Origin: Vescimonas sanitatis
GTDB lineage: Bacteria > Bacillota > Clostridia > Oscillospirales > Oscillospiraceae
Direction of reading: 5' to 3'
NCBI RefSeq assembly: GCF_049060325.1
Contig: NZ_JBMGPW010000009.1
Span: 61,715 to 125,714, forward strand
Length of the DNA stretch: 64,000 nt
The translations under genes and the position numbers were made by a program. Position 1 is the first letter of the stretch. Each line of letters opens with the position of its first letter. Positions 16,186 to 23,698 of this stretch are shown here, piece by piece. A model generated the notes under the pieces. It did not search any database, had not been told where the DNA came from, and saw only the letters and a list, made by a program, of their open reading frames with translations.

Positions 16186-16213
16186 GTAACCCCGCTGAAA
16201 GGATGTGATATCT

Positions 16214-16534
16214 ATGCGGAATCGAACAGAGGAAATCAATGTGCGAGTCTATAAAACCGAAAAGAATACCATTCGCAGAAAGGCAAAGAAATGCGGCATG
16301 AATATGTCGGAATACCTCCGAACCTTGGGAACCGGCGCAGCGGTGAGGGAAGCTCCGCGCCGGGAGCTGATGCTGGCGTATCAGAAGCTGACGACGCTCC
16401 ACGATACCGTCCGCTACGAGCTTGCCATGAGGGACTTTGACGAGACACTGACCGAGATCGAGAGCCTGCTTCTGCGCGCCTATCACGGGAAGGAGGATGC
16501 CGATGGCAGTGACGAAGATCTGGGCGATCCATGA
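16214..16534 (+). CDS. mobC: MobC-like relaxosome protein
   Basis: 106 residues from ATG 16214. The N-terminus has the ribbon-helix-helix layout of MobC proteins: RTEEINVRVYKTEKNTIRRK, then CGMNMSEYLRTLGTG. These bind oriT and help the relaxase open the strand. The gene overlaps the relaxase start by 32 bases, as is usual for mobC-mobA pairs. No zinc or enzyme motif is seen. Confidence 0.8.
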   Translation: MRNRTEEINVRVYKTEKNTIRRKAKKCGMNMSEYLRTLGTGAAVREAPRRELMLAYQKLTTLHDTVRYELAMRDFDETLTEIESLLLRAYHGKEDADGSDEDLGDP

Positions 16535-17948
16535 CAGCGTCAGCCGTGTGGTGGACTACTGCACCAACCCCAGCAAGACCAAGCTAAGCGACCTGGAGCA
16601 GGTGCTGCTGTATGCTGCCGACAAAGAAAAAACCCTGGATGAGGGGGAGCAGCAATACGCCGTCACCGGAATTGACTGCAGGGCGGAGTCCGCCGCAAGG
16701 GAGATGGCTGCCGTGCAGAGGCGCTTCGGCAAAGCCGGCGGCAATGTGGCCTACCACGCCTACCAGTCCTTTAAGACCGGTGAGGTCACGGCGGAGGAAT
16801 GCCATCGCATCGGCGTGGAGACGGCGCGGCGGCTTTGGGGGAACGACCGGCAGGTGCTTGTTGCCACCCACTTCAACACCGGCACTTATCACAACCACTT
16901 TGTTGTGAATCCGGTGAATATGTGGACGGGCAAAAAGCTGGAGGCAAAATACGAGGTCTACTACAAGCTGCGGGATATGTCCGACCGTATCTGCAAGGAG
17001 CATGGCCTGTCGGTGGTGAAAAATCCCCAACGGCATAAAACGGCGCGGTCGGTCTACTTTGCCGAAAAGAACGGCGAGCCTACCCGCTACAACCTCATGC
17101 GGCGGGCGCTGGACGAGGCGCTGACGATGTCAAGCAGCTGGACGGAGCTGAGCGCCGTGCTGCGGAAGAAGGGCTATGTGTTCGTGTGCGATCCCTACCG
17201 CAGGTACGCAACCATCCGCTCTCTAAGCGCCAAAAAGTGTATGCGTACCTTCCGGCTGGGAGCCGAATATGACAAGAAGGCGCTGCAGGACAGGCTGCTG
17301 GAGAACCAGCGGGACATCCGTGTGACCCGGCGCTATTTTGAATTCATGAGGCCCTACACACGGGAATATGCCAGGAAAAATCCGCCAACGGAAGAATATT
17401 ACCGGCAGCGGGATTTCTATCTGCATTTGCCCCGCGTCACCGGGTATTTGAGCTTCTTCCGCTGTGTGGCAATCGTGCTGGGCGTTGCGCCGCTGTACGA
17501 AAAGGAGTATCGGCAGCCCTTGTCAGCGGAGTGCCGGGAGGCTTGCCGCAGGCTGGATCGCTTCACCGCCGAGATAACACTGGTGTGTCGGGAGCATTTG
17601 GACACGCCGGAGGATGTGCAGAAGTTTCTTGCACGAATGGACAGGGAGATGGATGCAATATCCGCTGCACGCAGCAAAATCCGCAATAAGCAGCGAGGCT
17701 GCGCCGATCCTGCGGAGAGGGTCGAACTGAAAAAATCCTGCGCCGCCTGCACCGCGGTGTTGGCCGATCTGCGAAGGAAAAAGAAAACAGCCTGCGACAT
17801 CATTGAGGACCATCCGAAGCTCCGGGAGCTTCTGGAAAGCGAATTTGAGGCGCGGCTGGAGAACGACCCCTATCTCACGGAGCGGGAGAAAAGTGCTCTG
17901 CGGCAGCGGAACGCTCCGGCGAGAGAGGAAAACCATTATGAACGCTGA
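16503..17948 (+). CDS. Relaxase/mobilization nuclease
   Basis: 481 residues from ATG 16503, six bases after AGGAGG; ATG 16497 is too close. VirD2/MobA-type relaxase domain over about residues 1-230. It has the metal-binding histidine triad His123, His130 and His132 in HFNTGTYHNHFVVNP. Tyr19 in VVDYC is a candidate nucleophile. It nicks oriT and pilots the strand to the recipient through a partner's secretion channel. The C-terminal half is basic and helical. No coupling protein is encoded nearby, so the element depends on a helper. Confidence 0.9.
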   Translation: MAVTKIWAIHDSVSRVVDYCTNPSKTKLSDLEQVLLYAADKEKTLDEGEQQYAVTGIDCRAESAAREMAAVQRRFGKAGGNVAYHAYQSFKTGEVTAEECHRIGVETARRLWGNDRQVLVATHFNTGTYHNHFVVNPVNMWTGKKLEAKYEVYYKLRDMSDRICKEHGLSVVKNPQRHKTARSVYFAEKNGEPTRYNLMRRALDEALTMSSSWTELSAVLRKKGYVFVCDPYRRYATIRSLSAKKCMRTFRLGAEYDKKALQDRLLENQRDIRVTRRYFEFMRPYTREYARKNPPTEEYYRQRDFYLHLPRVTGYLSFFRCVAIVLGVAPLYEKEYRQPLSAECREACRRLDRFTAEITLVCREHLDTPEDVQKFLARMDREMDAISAARSKIRNKQRGCADPAERVELKKSCAACTAVLADLRRKKKTACDIIEDHPKLRELLESEFEARLENDPYLTEREKSALRQRNAPAREENHYER

Positions 17949-17965
17949 TTACAGTAGAAAGAGAG

Positions 17966-18892
17966 ATGATGAAATTGAAAAACCAAACCATTGATTTGGG
18001 CCTGAGAGGCTATGATGAGCTGTTCATGACCGAGCAGGAGCGGGCGGACACCCGCAAGCCGAAGGTGGAGGAACTACCGCTTTCGGAGCTGACGCCCTTC
18101 AAGAACCACCCCTTCAAGGTGAAAAACGACGCGGAGATGGCGGAGCTGATGAAAAGCATTGCCGACGCCGGCGTGTTGTCTCCCGCCATGGCGCGGCCCA
18201 AGAAGGGCGGCGGATACGAGCTGATTTCCGGCCACCGGCGTCTGGCGGCCTGCAAAGCGCTGGGGATGGACACCATGCCGGTGATTATCCGCAAGCTGAC
18301 CGACGAGGAGGCCGTCATTACCATGGTGGACAGCAACCTACAGCGGGAGCACATTCTGCCGTCGGAAAAGGCCTTTGCGTACAAGATGAAAATGGAGGCG
18401 CTGCGCCACCAAGGGCGAACTTCGGACCAACTTGGTCCGAAGTTGACAGTCGAAGAAATTGCAAAGGGAGACAGTGCCTCTCAAGTCAAACGCTATATCC
18501 GCCTTACCAACCTGATCCCCGAAATCCTCCAGATGGTGGATGACGGAAGGATTGCCCTGACTCCGGCGGTGGAGCTGTCGTATCTGCAGCCGTCCGAGCA
18601 GGAAACGCTCTTCTCCATTATGGACTGCGACGAGGTGACGCCGTCGCTGTCTCAGGCTCAGCGGTTGCGACGCATGAGCGAGGAGCAGAGGTTTACTGAT
18701 AGTGCAGTGATGCAGCTCATGTCCGAAGTCAAGGGCAATCAGGTGGAATATGTCAAGGTGCCGGTGGACAAGCTCCGCAGTTTCTTCCGTCCGGACACCT
18801 CTATGAAACAGATGACCGAGACGCTTGTCAAGGCTATGGACTTTTACAACAAACATTTGGAGCGTCAGCACCGAGACCGCGACGCCCGCTGA
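17966..18892 (+). CDS. ParB/Spo0J-like DNA-binding protein
   Basis: 308 residues. ParB N-terminal fold over about 30-120 (LPLSELTPFKNHPF, GYELISGHRRLAACKALG, DSNLQREHILPSEKAFAYKM), then a helix-turn-helix region near 160-200. ParB-like proteins of conjugative elements bind DNA, and some cleave it or aid partition. No ParA is encoded in the element. A perfect 27-base palindrome (18418-18444) lies inside the gene at TSDQLGPKL, a stretch between the N-terminal domain and the helix-turn-helix. The ribosome site is weak, suggesting coupling to relaxase translation. Confidence 0.85.
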   Translation: MMKLKNQTIDLGLRGYDELFMTEQERADTRKPKVEELPLSELTPFKNHPFKVKNDAEMAELMKSIADAGVLSPAMARPKKGGGYELISGHRRLAACKALGMDTMPVIIRKLTDEEAVITMVDSNLQREHILPSEKAFAYKMKMEALRHQGRTSDQLGPKLTVEEIAKGDSASQVKRYIRLTNLIPEILQMVDDGRIALTPAVELSYLQPSEQETLFSIMDCDEVTPSLSQAQRLRRMSEEQRFTDSAVMQLMSEVKGNQVEYVKVPVDKLRSFFRPDTSMKQMTETLVKAMDFYNKHLERQHRDRDAR

Positions 18893-18906
18893 AAGGAGAT
18901 TTTACA

Positions 18907-19227
18907 ATGAAAGAAATCATAAAAGAAATCATTGAATTCGATTTGGACGAAGGAAGAATGGACTATCTGGATGATATGATTGACGTGTTTTCCAAAGACG
19001 GCTGTGAAATGGTGGATATCCTCTTCGACAGATTCCTAAAGAAATACTACGCTGATATTGATGTCAGCAACGAACGAATGACCATCAATCTCACTGACGA
19101 AGAAGGACATGTATTGTCCTTTAATCTGAGCCAAAGCGAGGTCCATTATGTGCTTCACATGGTCGAAAGAAGGCTCAACAGCTTTATGCGCGACGACGGA
19201 GGAGGTGGTTTCGGTGACGAAGACTGA
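18907..19227 (+). CDS. Acidic element protein, unknown
   Basis: 106 residues with AAAGGAG upstream. Strongly acidic at both ends (many Asp/Glu; ends DDGGGGFGDED), helical, with no recognised motif. It lies between the ParB-like gene and xis, overlapping the xis start by 14 bases. Acidic small proteins in such places can be DNA mimics or regulators, but nothing here proves it. Confidence 0.6.
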   Translation: MKEIIKEIIEFDLDEGRMDYLDDMIDVFSKDGCEMVDILFDRFLKKYYADIDVSNERMTINLTDEEGHVLSFNLSQSEVHYVLHMVERRLNSFMRDDGGGGFGDED

Positions 19228-19444
19228 GCTGCAGACCATGTATGAGGTGATGTTCACGGATTACCCCGACATTGTGAACGTTGCCCAGGTCCAGTCCATG
19301 CTGAAAATCAGCCGCCATCTGGCCTACGAGCTGATTGGCGACGGGTATATCCCCGGCATGAAAATCGGAAACGCCTACCGCATTCCGAAAATCAACGTGA
19401 TCCGCTACGCTCTCTCGGCGGGCAATCCCCAGCCGGCAGCGTGA
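19214..19444 (+). CDS. Excisionase-like protein
   Basis: 76 residues from GTG 19214, preceded by a GGAGG-rich stretch. The single helix-turn-helix domain reads VNVAQVQSMLKISRHLAYEL, then IPGMKIGNAYRIPKINVIRY, the usual form of Xis in Tn916-like and related elements. It lies immediately upstream of the integrase, where excisionases sit, and should bias the integrase toward excision. Upstream in-frame starts lie inside the preceding gene and lack a ribosome site. Confidence 0.8.
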   Translation: MTKTELQTMYEVMFTDYPDIVNVAQVQSMLKISRHLAYELIGDGYIPGMKIGNAYRIPKINVIRYALSAGNPQPAA

Positions 19445-19469
19445 CACGGATTTGAACTGAAACGACACA

Positions 19470-19499
19470 TTGGACGGGCATCTGAGTAGGCCGTATAAT
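19470..19499 (+). promoter_or_regulatory. Integrase promoter
   Basis: TTGGAC (19470-19475), 18 bases, TATAAT (19494-19499), placed 58 bases before the integrase start and after the xis stop, so the integrase can be made independently. Confidence 0.7.
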
Positions 19500-19557
19500 G
19501 GTTACGGTCCGAAAGGGTGCCCGTTCATACGCTGTCAGCAAAAGGAGGTATGGATGA

Positions 19558-20778
19558 ATGATAGCGGGACACCTGCAAATAAAAAACGACAATTACTACA
19601 TGGTGCTGAATTACACGGATGCCAACGGCAAGCGCAGGCAGCCGTGGATTCCCACAGGACTTTCCGCAAAGGGAAACAAGCGCCGCGCCGAGAAGCTGCT
19701 GCTGGACACCCGCCAGAGCTTTGTCCCGCCGGTTGTGAGCAAGGAGAACGAGGACATCTCCTCTAATATGCTGTTTGCCGACTACATGGAGCTGTGGCTG
19801 GAGATTATCCGCAGCTCGGTGGAAAAGACCACCTTTTCCTCTTACACGCAAATGGTAAAGAGGAAGATCGCACCGTATTTCCGAAACACCGGACTGACGC
19901 TGGACGGAATTCAAGCCAAGCACATTCAGAGCTTTTATCTGCATGAGCTGAAAAGCGTGTCGCCCGGTACGGTGATCCACTATCACGCCAATATCCACAA
20001 GGCACTGAAATACGCCGTCAAAATGGACCTGATTCCCTTCAACCCCGCCGACAAGGTGGAGCGCCCCAAGAAGCAGCGGTATATTGCGGACTATTACCGG
20101 CAGGAGGAGCTGGAGAGGCTGCTGGAAGCGTCCAAGGATCATCCGTACTCCCTGCTGATTCAGATGACCGCCTTTTACGGCCTGCGCCGCAGCGAGGCGC
20201 TGGGGCTGAAATGGGACGCCATCGACTTTGAGCGGGACACCATCACCATTAAGCACATTGTAACCAACGCAAAGATAGACGGCAAATGTGAAATCGTCTG
20301 CGCCGACCGCGCCAAGACGAAATCAAGCCTGCGCTCCCTGCCGCTGGTCAGCAACATCCGGGAAAAGCTGCTGGCGCTGAGGGAGCAGCAAAAGGAGAAT
20401 AGGCGCGTATGCGGAAATTGCTACAGCAAAAAGTATGACGGCTATGTTTTTGTGGATGCCATGGGCAATATCTTCAACCCCAGAAGCGTTACCGCCAATT
20501 TCAGCAAGCTGCTGGAGCAGAACGGTCTGCGGCACATTCGCTTTCATGATCTTCGCCATAGCTGCGCCAGTTTGCTGCTGGCCAATGGCGTCCCCCTCAA
20601 GCACATTCAGGAGTGGCTGGGACATAGCGACTTTACCACCACGGCGAATATCTACGCCCACTTGGATTACAAATCCAAGATCACCTCGGCACAGGCGATG
20701 GAGACAGGGCTTTCCCTGCCGGAGGGCGGCGACTTCAGCAGCCGCTGGGGGTCGATCGGTGCCGGGGAGAACTTCTGA
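19558..20778 (+). CDS. int: Tyrosine integrase of the element
   Basis: 406 residues from ATG 19558, nine bases after AAAGGAGG; two ATGs just upstream are out of frame. An arm-type DNA-binding N-terminus and a SAM-like core-binding domain (about 70-165) precede the catalytic domain. Catalytic residues: Arg210 (YGLRRSE), His330-xx-Arg333 (HDLRHS), His356 (LGHS) and Tyr366. A CGNCY pair of cysteines lies near 285-289. It recombines at the anticodon-loop core of tRNA-Ser, which starts 136 bases downstream. The fragment at 3987-4373 is its close homologue. Confidence 0.95.
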   Translation: MIAGHLQIKNDNYYMVLNYTDANGKRRQPWIPTGLSAKGNKRRAEKLLLDTRQSFVPPVVSKENEDISSNMLFADYMELWLEIIRSSVEKTTFSSYTQMVKRKIAPYFRNTGLTLDGIQAKHIQSFYLHELKSVSPGTVIHYHANIHKALKYAVKMDLIPFNPADKVERPKKQRYIADYYRQEELERLLEASKDHPYSLLIQMTAFYGLRRSEALGLKWDAIDFERDTITIKHIVTNAKIDGKCEIVCADRAKTKSSLRSLPLVSNIREKLLALREQQKENRRVCGNCYSKKYDGYVFVDAMGNIFNPRSVTANFSKLLEQNGLRHIRFHDLRHSCASLLLANGVPLKHIQEWLGHSDFTTTANIYAHLDYKSKITSAQAMETGLSLPEGGDFSSRWGSIGAGENF

Positions 20779-20836
20779 TTTTCTCCCCTGAAAACCGAAG
20801 ATCGTGCAGGCTTATCCTTTGGGCAAAAATAAAAAA

Positions 20837-20866
20837 GCCTGTAATCGGCGTGATTACAGGCTTTTT
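20837..20866 (+). terminator. Integrase terminator
   Basis: Arms GCCTGTAATC and GATTACAGGC around GGCGT, followed by TTTTT; the T tract ends one base before the CCA end of the tRNA gene. Confidence 0.85.
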
Positions 20867-20867
20867 G

Positions 20868-20956
20868 TGGCGGAGAGTTAGGGATTCGAACCCTAGAGAC
20901 CTTTCGGTCTACAGCATTTCGAGTGCTGCACCTTCGACCACTCGGACAACTCTCCG
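20868..20956 (-). tRNA. tRNA-Ser (anticodon CGA)
   Basis: 89 bases with encoded CCA (20868-20870). The acceptor stem CGGAGAG/CTCTCCG is perfect. It has a D arm, an anticodon stem CAGCA/TGCTG with loop CTCGAAA (anticodon CGA at 20919-20921), a long class II variable arm with a TTTCGGT loop, and a T arm GGG-TTCGAAT-CCC. The att core GCATTTCGAGT (20914-20924) spans the anticodon, so the element supplies the 3' half and the chromosome the 5' half, and integration keeps the tRNA intact. Confidence 0.95.
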
Positions 20957-21110
20957 TGTCTATTTTCGTCCGGTTTTCTTTCCAGAAATTTGCTCAAAAA
21001 TTCGTTGGAGAGAAAACAGGAGAGACGGCAAAAAATATTCGATTTTGAGATTTTCTGTGTTGAGGAATATCAAGGAGAATCAGGGGGACGAAATTCCCAG
21101 CTTCTGCCGA

Positions 21111-21222
21111 AATTTCGAGTGCAGCTCGTTACAACCACTTCGATACGCTTCCGTGTATAAATATTCACTTTTGGGGACTAATCACATGATTTCGAGTCAG
21201 TCCCGTTATGACCACTTCGATA
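21111..21222. repeat. Two ghost att/tRNA-like repeats
   Basis: Units at 21111-21145 and 21188-21222 share ATTTCGAGT, a variable stretch, CGTTA, two bases and ACCACTTCGATA. They look like worn 5' halves of the tRNA-Ser gene starting at the same att core. They suggest earlier integrations or tandem copies beyond the present element. Otherwise 20957-21338 contains no gene. Confidence 0.65.
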
Positions 21223-21338
21223 CCGCTGCTTGTCACGGGGTGTATCATACCATACTTTCCGCTGGGGTGCAACTTCTTTTTCTGCGGGGTATATTTTGAC
21301 GCGGCGGCGCATGTACTGATGGGAGAGGGGGGACGGCT

Positions 21339-21935
21339 ATGGAGAAGCGGGTGCTGATCTGGGATGATGGCCTAAATTATGTAAACTACATGGAAGCGCT
21401 GCGAGCAGTGGACCTGACGCCGGTGGTAGGGCGCGAGGCGGCCGGCCCGTGCGCTGCGCTGCTGCTTCCCGGCGGTGGGGATATCGCGGATCGCCTGCCG
21501 GAGGATGAGATCCGGACGATCAGAGCCTATGCGGCAGCGGAGAAGCCGATTTTGGGTATCTGCCGGGGAATGCAGGCGCTGAACGTGTTTTTCGGCGGGA
21601 CACTGTATGCACGTGTGCCGGGACACCAGGTCAAGGTGGGCGATATTCTGCATGACACACGGGCGGTGGGTGAACTGGCGGAGCTGGTGGGTACTGCGCC
21701 CCGGGTCAACAGCAACCACCACCAGGCCATCTGCCGCCTGGGGCGGGGGCTGGGTGTGCGGCAGTGGGCGGCGGATGGCGTGATCGAAGGGATATGTCAC
21801 AGCCGCCTGCCGGTGCTGGGGGTACAGTGGCACCCGGAGCGCCAGGCATTTGCGCTGCGGCGGGGGGAGGCTGCGGACGGTGCGGCGGTGTTCTGGTGGC
21901 TGCGGCGGCAGGCAGAAAAGAACAGCGGCGGTTGA
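21339..21935 (+). CDS. Class I glutamine amidotransferase, peptidase C26
   Basis: 198 residues. The nucleophile motif is GICRGMQ (Cys near 75) and the catalytic His-Glu is in WHPE near 166, as in gamma-glutamyl-gamma-aminobutyrate hydrolase (PuuD) proteins. LLPGGGDI is the oxyanion strand. It probably hydrolyses a gamma-glutamyl amide. It is a little shorter than typical 230-250-residue members. GGGAGAGGGG precedes the ATG. It stands alone after the tRNA region; its stop overlaps the promoter of the next gene. Confidence 0.85.
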   Translation: MEKRVLIWDDGLNYVNYMEALRAVDLTPVVGREAAGPCAALLLPGGGDIADRLPEDEIRTIRAYAAAEKPILGICRGMQALNVFFGGTLYARVPGHQVKVGDILHDTRAVGELAELVGTAPRVNSNHHQAICRLGRGLGVRQWAADGVIEGICHSRLPVLGVQWHPERQAFALRRGEAADGAAVFWWLRRQAEKNSGG

Positions 21936-21961
21936 CAAGGGCGGTCAAGTATGCCTATAAT
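21932..21961 (+). promoter_or_regulatory. Promoter of PTS-IIC-like gene
   Basis: TTGACA (21932-21937), 18 bases, TATAAT (21956-21961). The -35 box overlaps the stop codon of the amidotransferase gene. Confidence 0.75.
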
Positions 21962-21991
21962 GGAGAAAATCGACAAGCGAGGTATACCGCT

Positions 21992-23098
21992 ATGGAAAAG
22001 CTCCGCGCCTTTCTGAAACGAAAGGACATCGTTTTCTCCGCCAAGCGCTATTTTATCGACGCCATGGGGGCCATGGCCCAGGGACTGTTCTGCACGTTGC
22101 TGGTGGGTACCATCCTTAACACCATCGGGCAGCAGTTCCACATCGGGTTCCTGAACGCCGTCATCGTCACCATCGGCAAGGGTGACGGCGCGGTGCACTA
22201 CACCATTGGCGGGCTGTGCTCGGTTATGGTAGGCCCCGGTATGGCCGTGGCCATCGCCCGGGCGCTGAACGCGCCGCCGCTGGTGCTGTTCTCACTGATC
22301 CCCGTGGGTTTTGCCACCAACTACATGGGCGACGCGGGCGGCCCTCTGGCGGTGCTGTTCGTGGCCATTGTTGCCGCGGAGCTGGGCAAGGCCGTCAGCA
22401 AGGAGACGAAGATCGACATTCTGGTGACGCCCATCGTCACCGTGCTGGTGGGCGTGGGCTTCGCCGCGCTGATCGCCGCGCCGGTGGGCACGGCGGCCTC
22501 CGCCGTGGGACAGGCCATCATGTGGGCAACGGAGCTGCAGCCCTTCTTCATGGGCATCATCGTCTCCGTGGTCATCGGCGTGGCGCTGACGCTGCCCATC
22601 TCCTCCGCCGCCATCTGTGCGGCTCTGGGGCTGACAGGCCTGGCCGGCGGCGCTGCCGTGGCGGGCTGCTGCGCCCAGATGGTGGGCTTCGCCGTTATGA
22701 GCTTCCGTGAAAACCGCTGGGGTGGCCTGGCCGCCCAGGGCCTGGGCACCAGTATGCTGCAGATGGGCAATATCGTCCGCAATCCCCGGATATGGATACC
22801 GCCTACGCTGGCTGCCGCCATCACCGGCCCTGTCGCCACCTGCCTGTTCCGCTTGGAGATGAATGGCGCGCCGGTGTCCTCCGGCATGGGTACCTGCGGC
22901 CTGGTGGGGCAGATCGGCGTCTACACCGGCTGGGTCAACGATGTGGCCAGCGGCGCAAAGGCCGCCGTCACCGGCATGGACTGGCTGGGCCTGGTGCTGA
23001 TCTCCTTTGTGCTGCCCGCCGTGCTGACGTGGCTCATCGCCATCCCCCTACGGAAGTGGGGGTGGATCAAGGACGGCGATCTGAAGCTGGATCTGTAA
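21992..23098 (+). CDS. PTS-IIC-like membrane transporter
   Basis: 368 residues from ATG 21992; the open frame extends upstream into the previous gene but has no start signal there. About nine or ten hydrophobic segments with Gly/Ala-rich helices. GLCSVMVGPGMAVAIARAL and GTCGLVGQIGVYTGWV are typical of the PTS_EIIC_2 family of permease-like proteins without fused IIA/IIB parts. The substrate is unknown and no PTS EIIA/EIIB gene lies nearby, so it may not be phosphotransferase-driven. Followed by a strong terminator. Confidence 0.8.
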   Translation: MEKLRAFLKRKDIVFSAKRYFIDAMGAMAQGLFCTLLVGTILNTIGQQFHIGFLNAVIVTIGKGDGAVHYTIGGLCSVMVGPGMAVAIARALNAPPLVLFSLIPVGFATNYMGDAGGPLAVLFVAIVAAELGKAVSKETKIDILVTPIVTVLVGVGFAALIAAPVGTAASAVGQAIMWATELQPFFMGIIVSVVIGVALTLPISSAAICAALGLTGLAGGAAVAGCCAQMVGFAVMSFRENRWGGLAAQGLGTSMLQMGNIVRNPRIWIPPTLAAAITGPVATCLFRLEMNGAPVSSGMGTCGLVGQIGVYTGWVNDVASGAKAAVTGMDWLGLVLISFVLPAVLTWLIAIPLRKWGWIKDGDLKLDL

Positions 23099-23103
23099 AA
23101 CAC

Positions 23104-23131
23104 AAAAAAGGCGGCGTCAGCCGCCTTTTTT
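23104..23131. terminator. Bidirectional terminator
   Basis: AAAAAA-GGCGGC-GTCA-GCCGCC-TTTTTT; symmetric and usable by the flanking genes on both strands. Confidence 0.9.
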
Positions 23132-23668
23132 GCTGAGCCGAAGCAGGCGGGGTTGTCTATAACTTTGGGGAGTTGACTCACGATTGCTTCTATCTCGTTT
23201 TTGTGCTTTCCGTTTCGCTCGTTCCTTCGCTTGACGTTTCCTCTGCACAGCCGGTGACAGGAAAATGTCGTATGCGCTAAGCGCAAAGATGCCGGTAAAT
23301 ACAGCGCCGATCGAAATGAGAATTACCCGGCTGGTTTTCCGCTCTCTGTTAGAATCACGCAGTGAAAAACACAGCGTACCATCCGCTTCCAGCTCTGCGA
23401 TTTCAGGAGTCGCATCCCAAGGCCGCCAATTATAGCCGGTATAGACACGGATACGAATCGAATGAGGAGTGCTGTTGAAATCGGAAGGAATCTTCTTGTA
23501 GCACGAAAAGCCAAAGGTGTATTCCGTTCCGTCCGTGCATATCAACAACGGAATAGGATATAATCTGTGGCTGTAAAGAAAAGACTCGTGTTTGAGACGC
23601 GGTACAAAAGCGGCTCGTTCGTCCGGTTTGGCTTGGTTTACAAGACTTGCACAATATGGTATAATCAT
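23117..23668 (-). CDS. Hypothetical single-TM protein
   Basis: Open frame of 183 residues with a plausible TM segment (VILISIGAVFTGIFALSAYD, about 118-137) and a very basic C-terminal tail. An extracytoplasmic-looking beta-rich part precedes it. The ATG at 23668 has no ribosome site and overlaps the next gene's promoter, so the true start is probably further in, or the gene is a 5'-truncated remnant. Its 3' end reads through the terminator stem. No family recognised. Confidence 0.4.
   Translation of the reverse strand: MIIPYCASLVNQAKPDERAAFVPRLKHESFLYSHRLYPIPLLICTDGTEYTFGFSCYKKIPSDFNSTPHSIRIRVYTGYNWRPWDATPEIAELEADGTLCFSLRDSNRERKTSRVILISIGAVFTGIFALSAYDIFLSPAVQRKRQAKERAKRKAQKRDRSNRESTPQSYRQPRLLRLSKKGG
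23637..23665 (+). promoter_or_regulatory. Promoter of esterase-acyltransferase operon
   Basis: TTTACA (23637-23642), exactly 17 bases, TATAAT (23660-23665), 33 bases before the ATG. Confidence 0.85.
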
Positions 23669-23698
23669 CTATCAGCAACGAGGAAAGGAACGACCACA

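Larger units (their letters stand above)
4515..20924. mobile_element. Integrative mobilizable element in tRNA-Ser(CGA)
   Basis: About 16.4 kb bounded by identical 11-base repeats in tRNA-Ser sequence. At the right end lie Xis and a tyrosine integrase reading toward the tRNA gene. The element encodes a RepA-like ATPase, MobC, an HxH relaxase and a ParB-like protein but no coupling protein or type IV secretion genes, so it probably moves with help from another conjugative element. Cargo: RhuM, XRE regulator, nuclease-methylase, specificity subunit, HEPN-motif protein and Fic. The 7.1-12.0 kb part is visibly AT-richer than the rest, suggesting separate acquisition. Confidence 0.8.
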
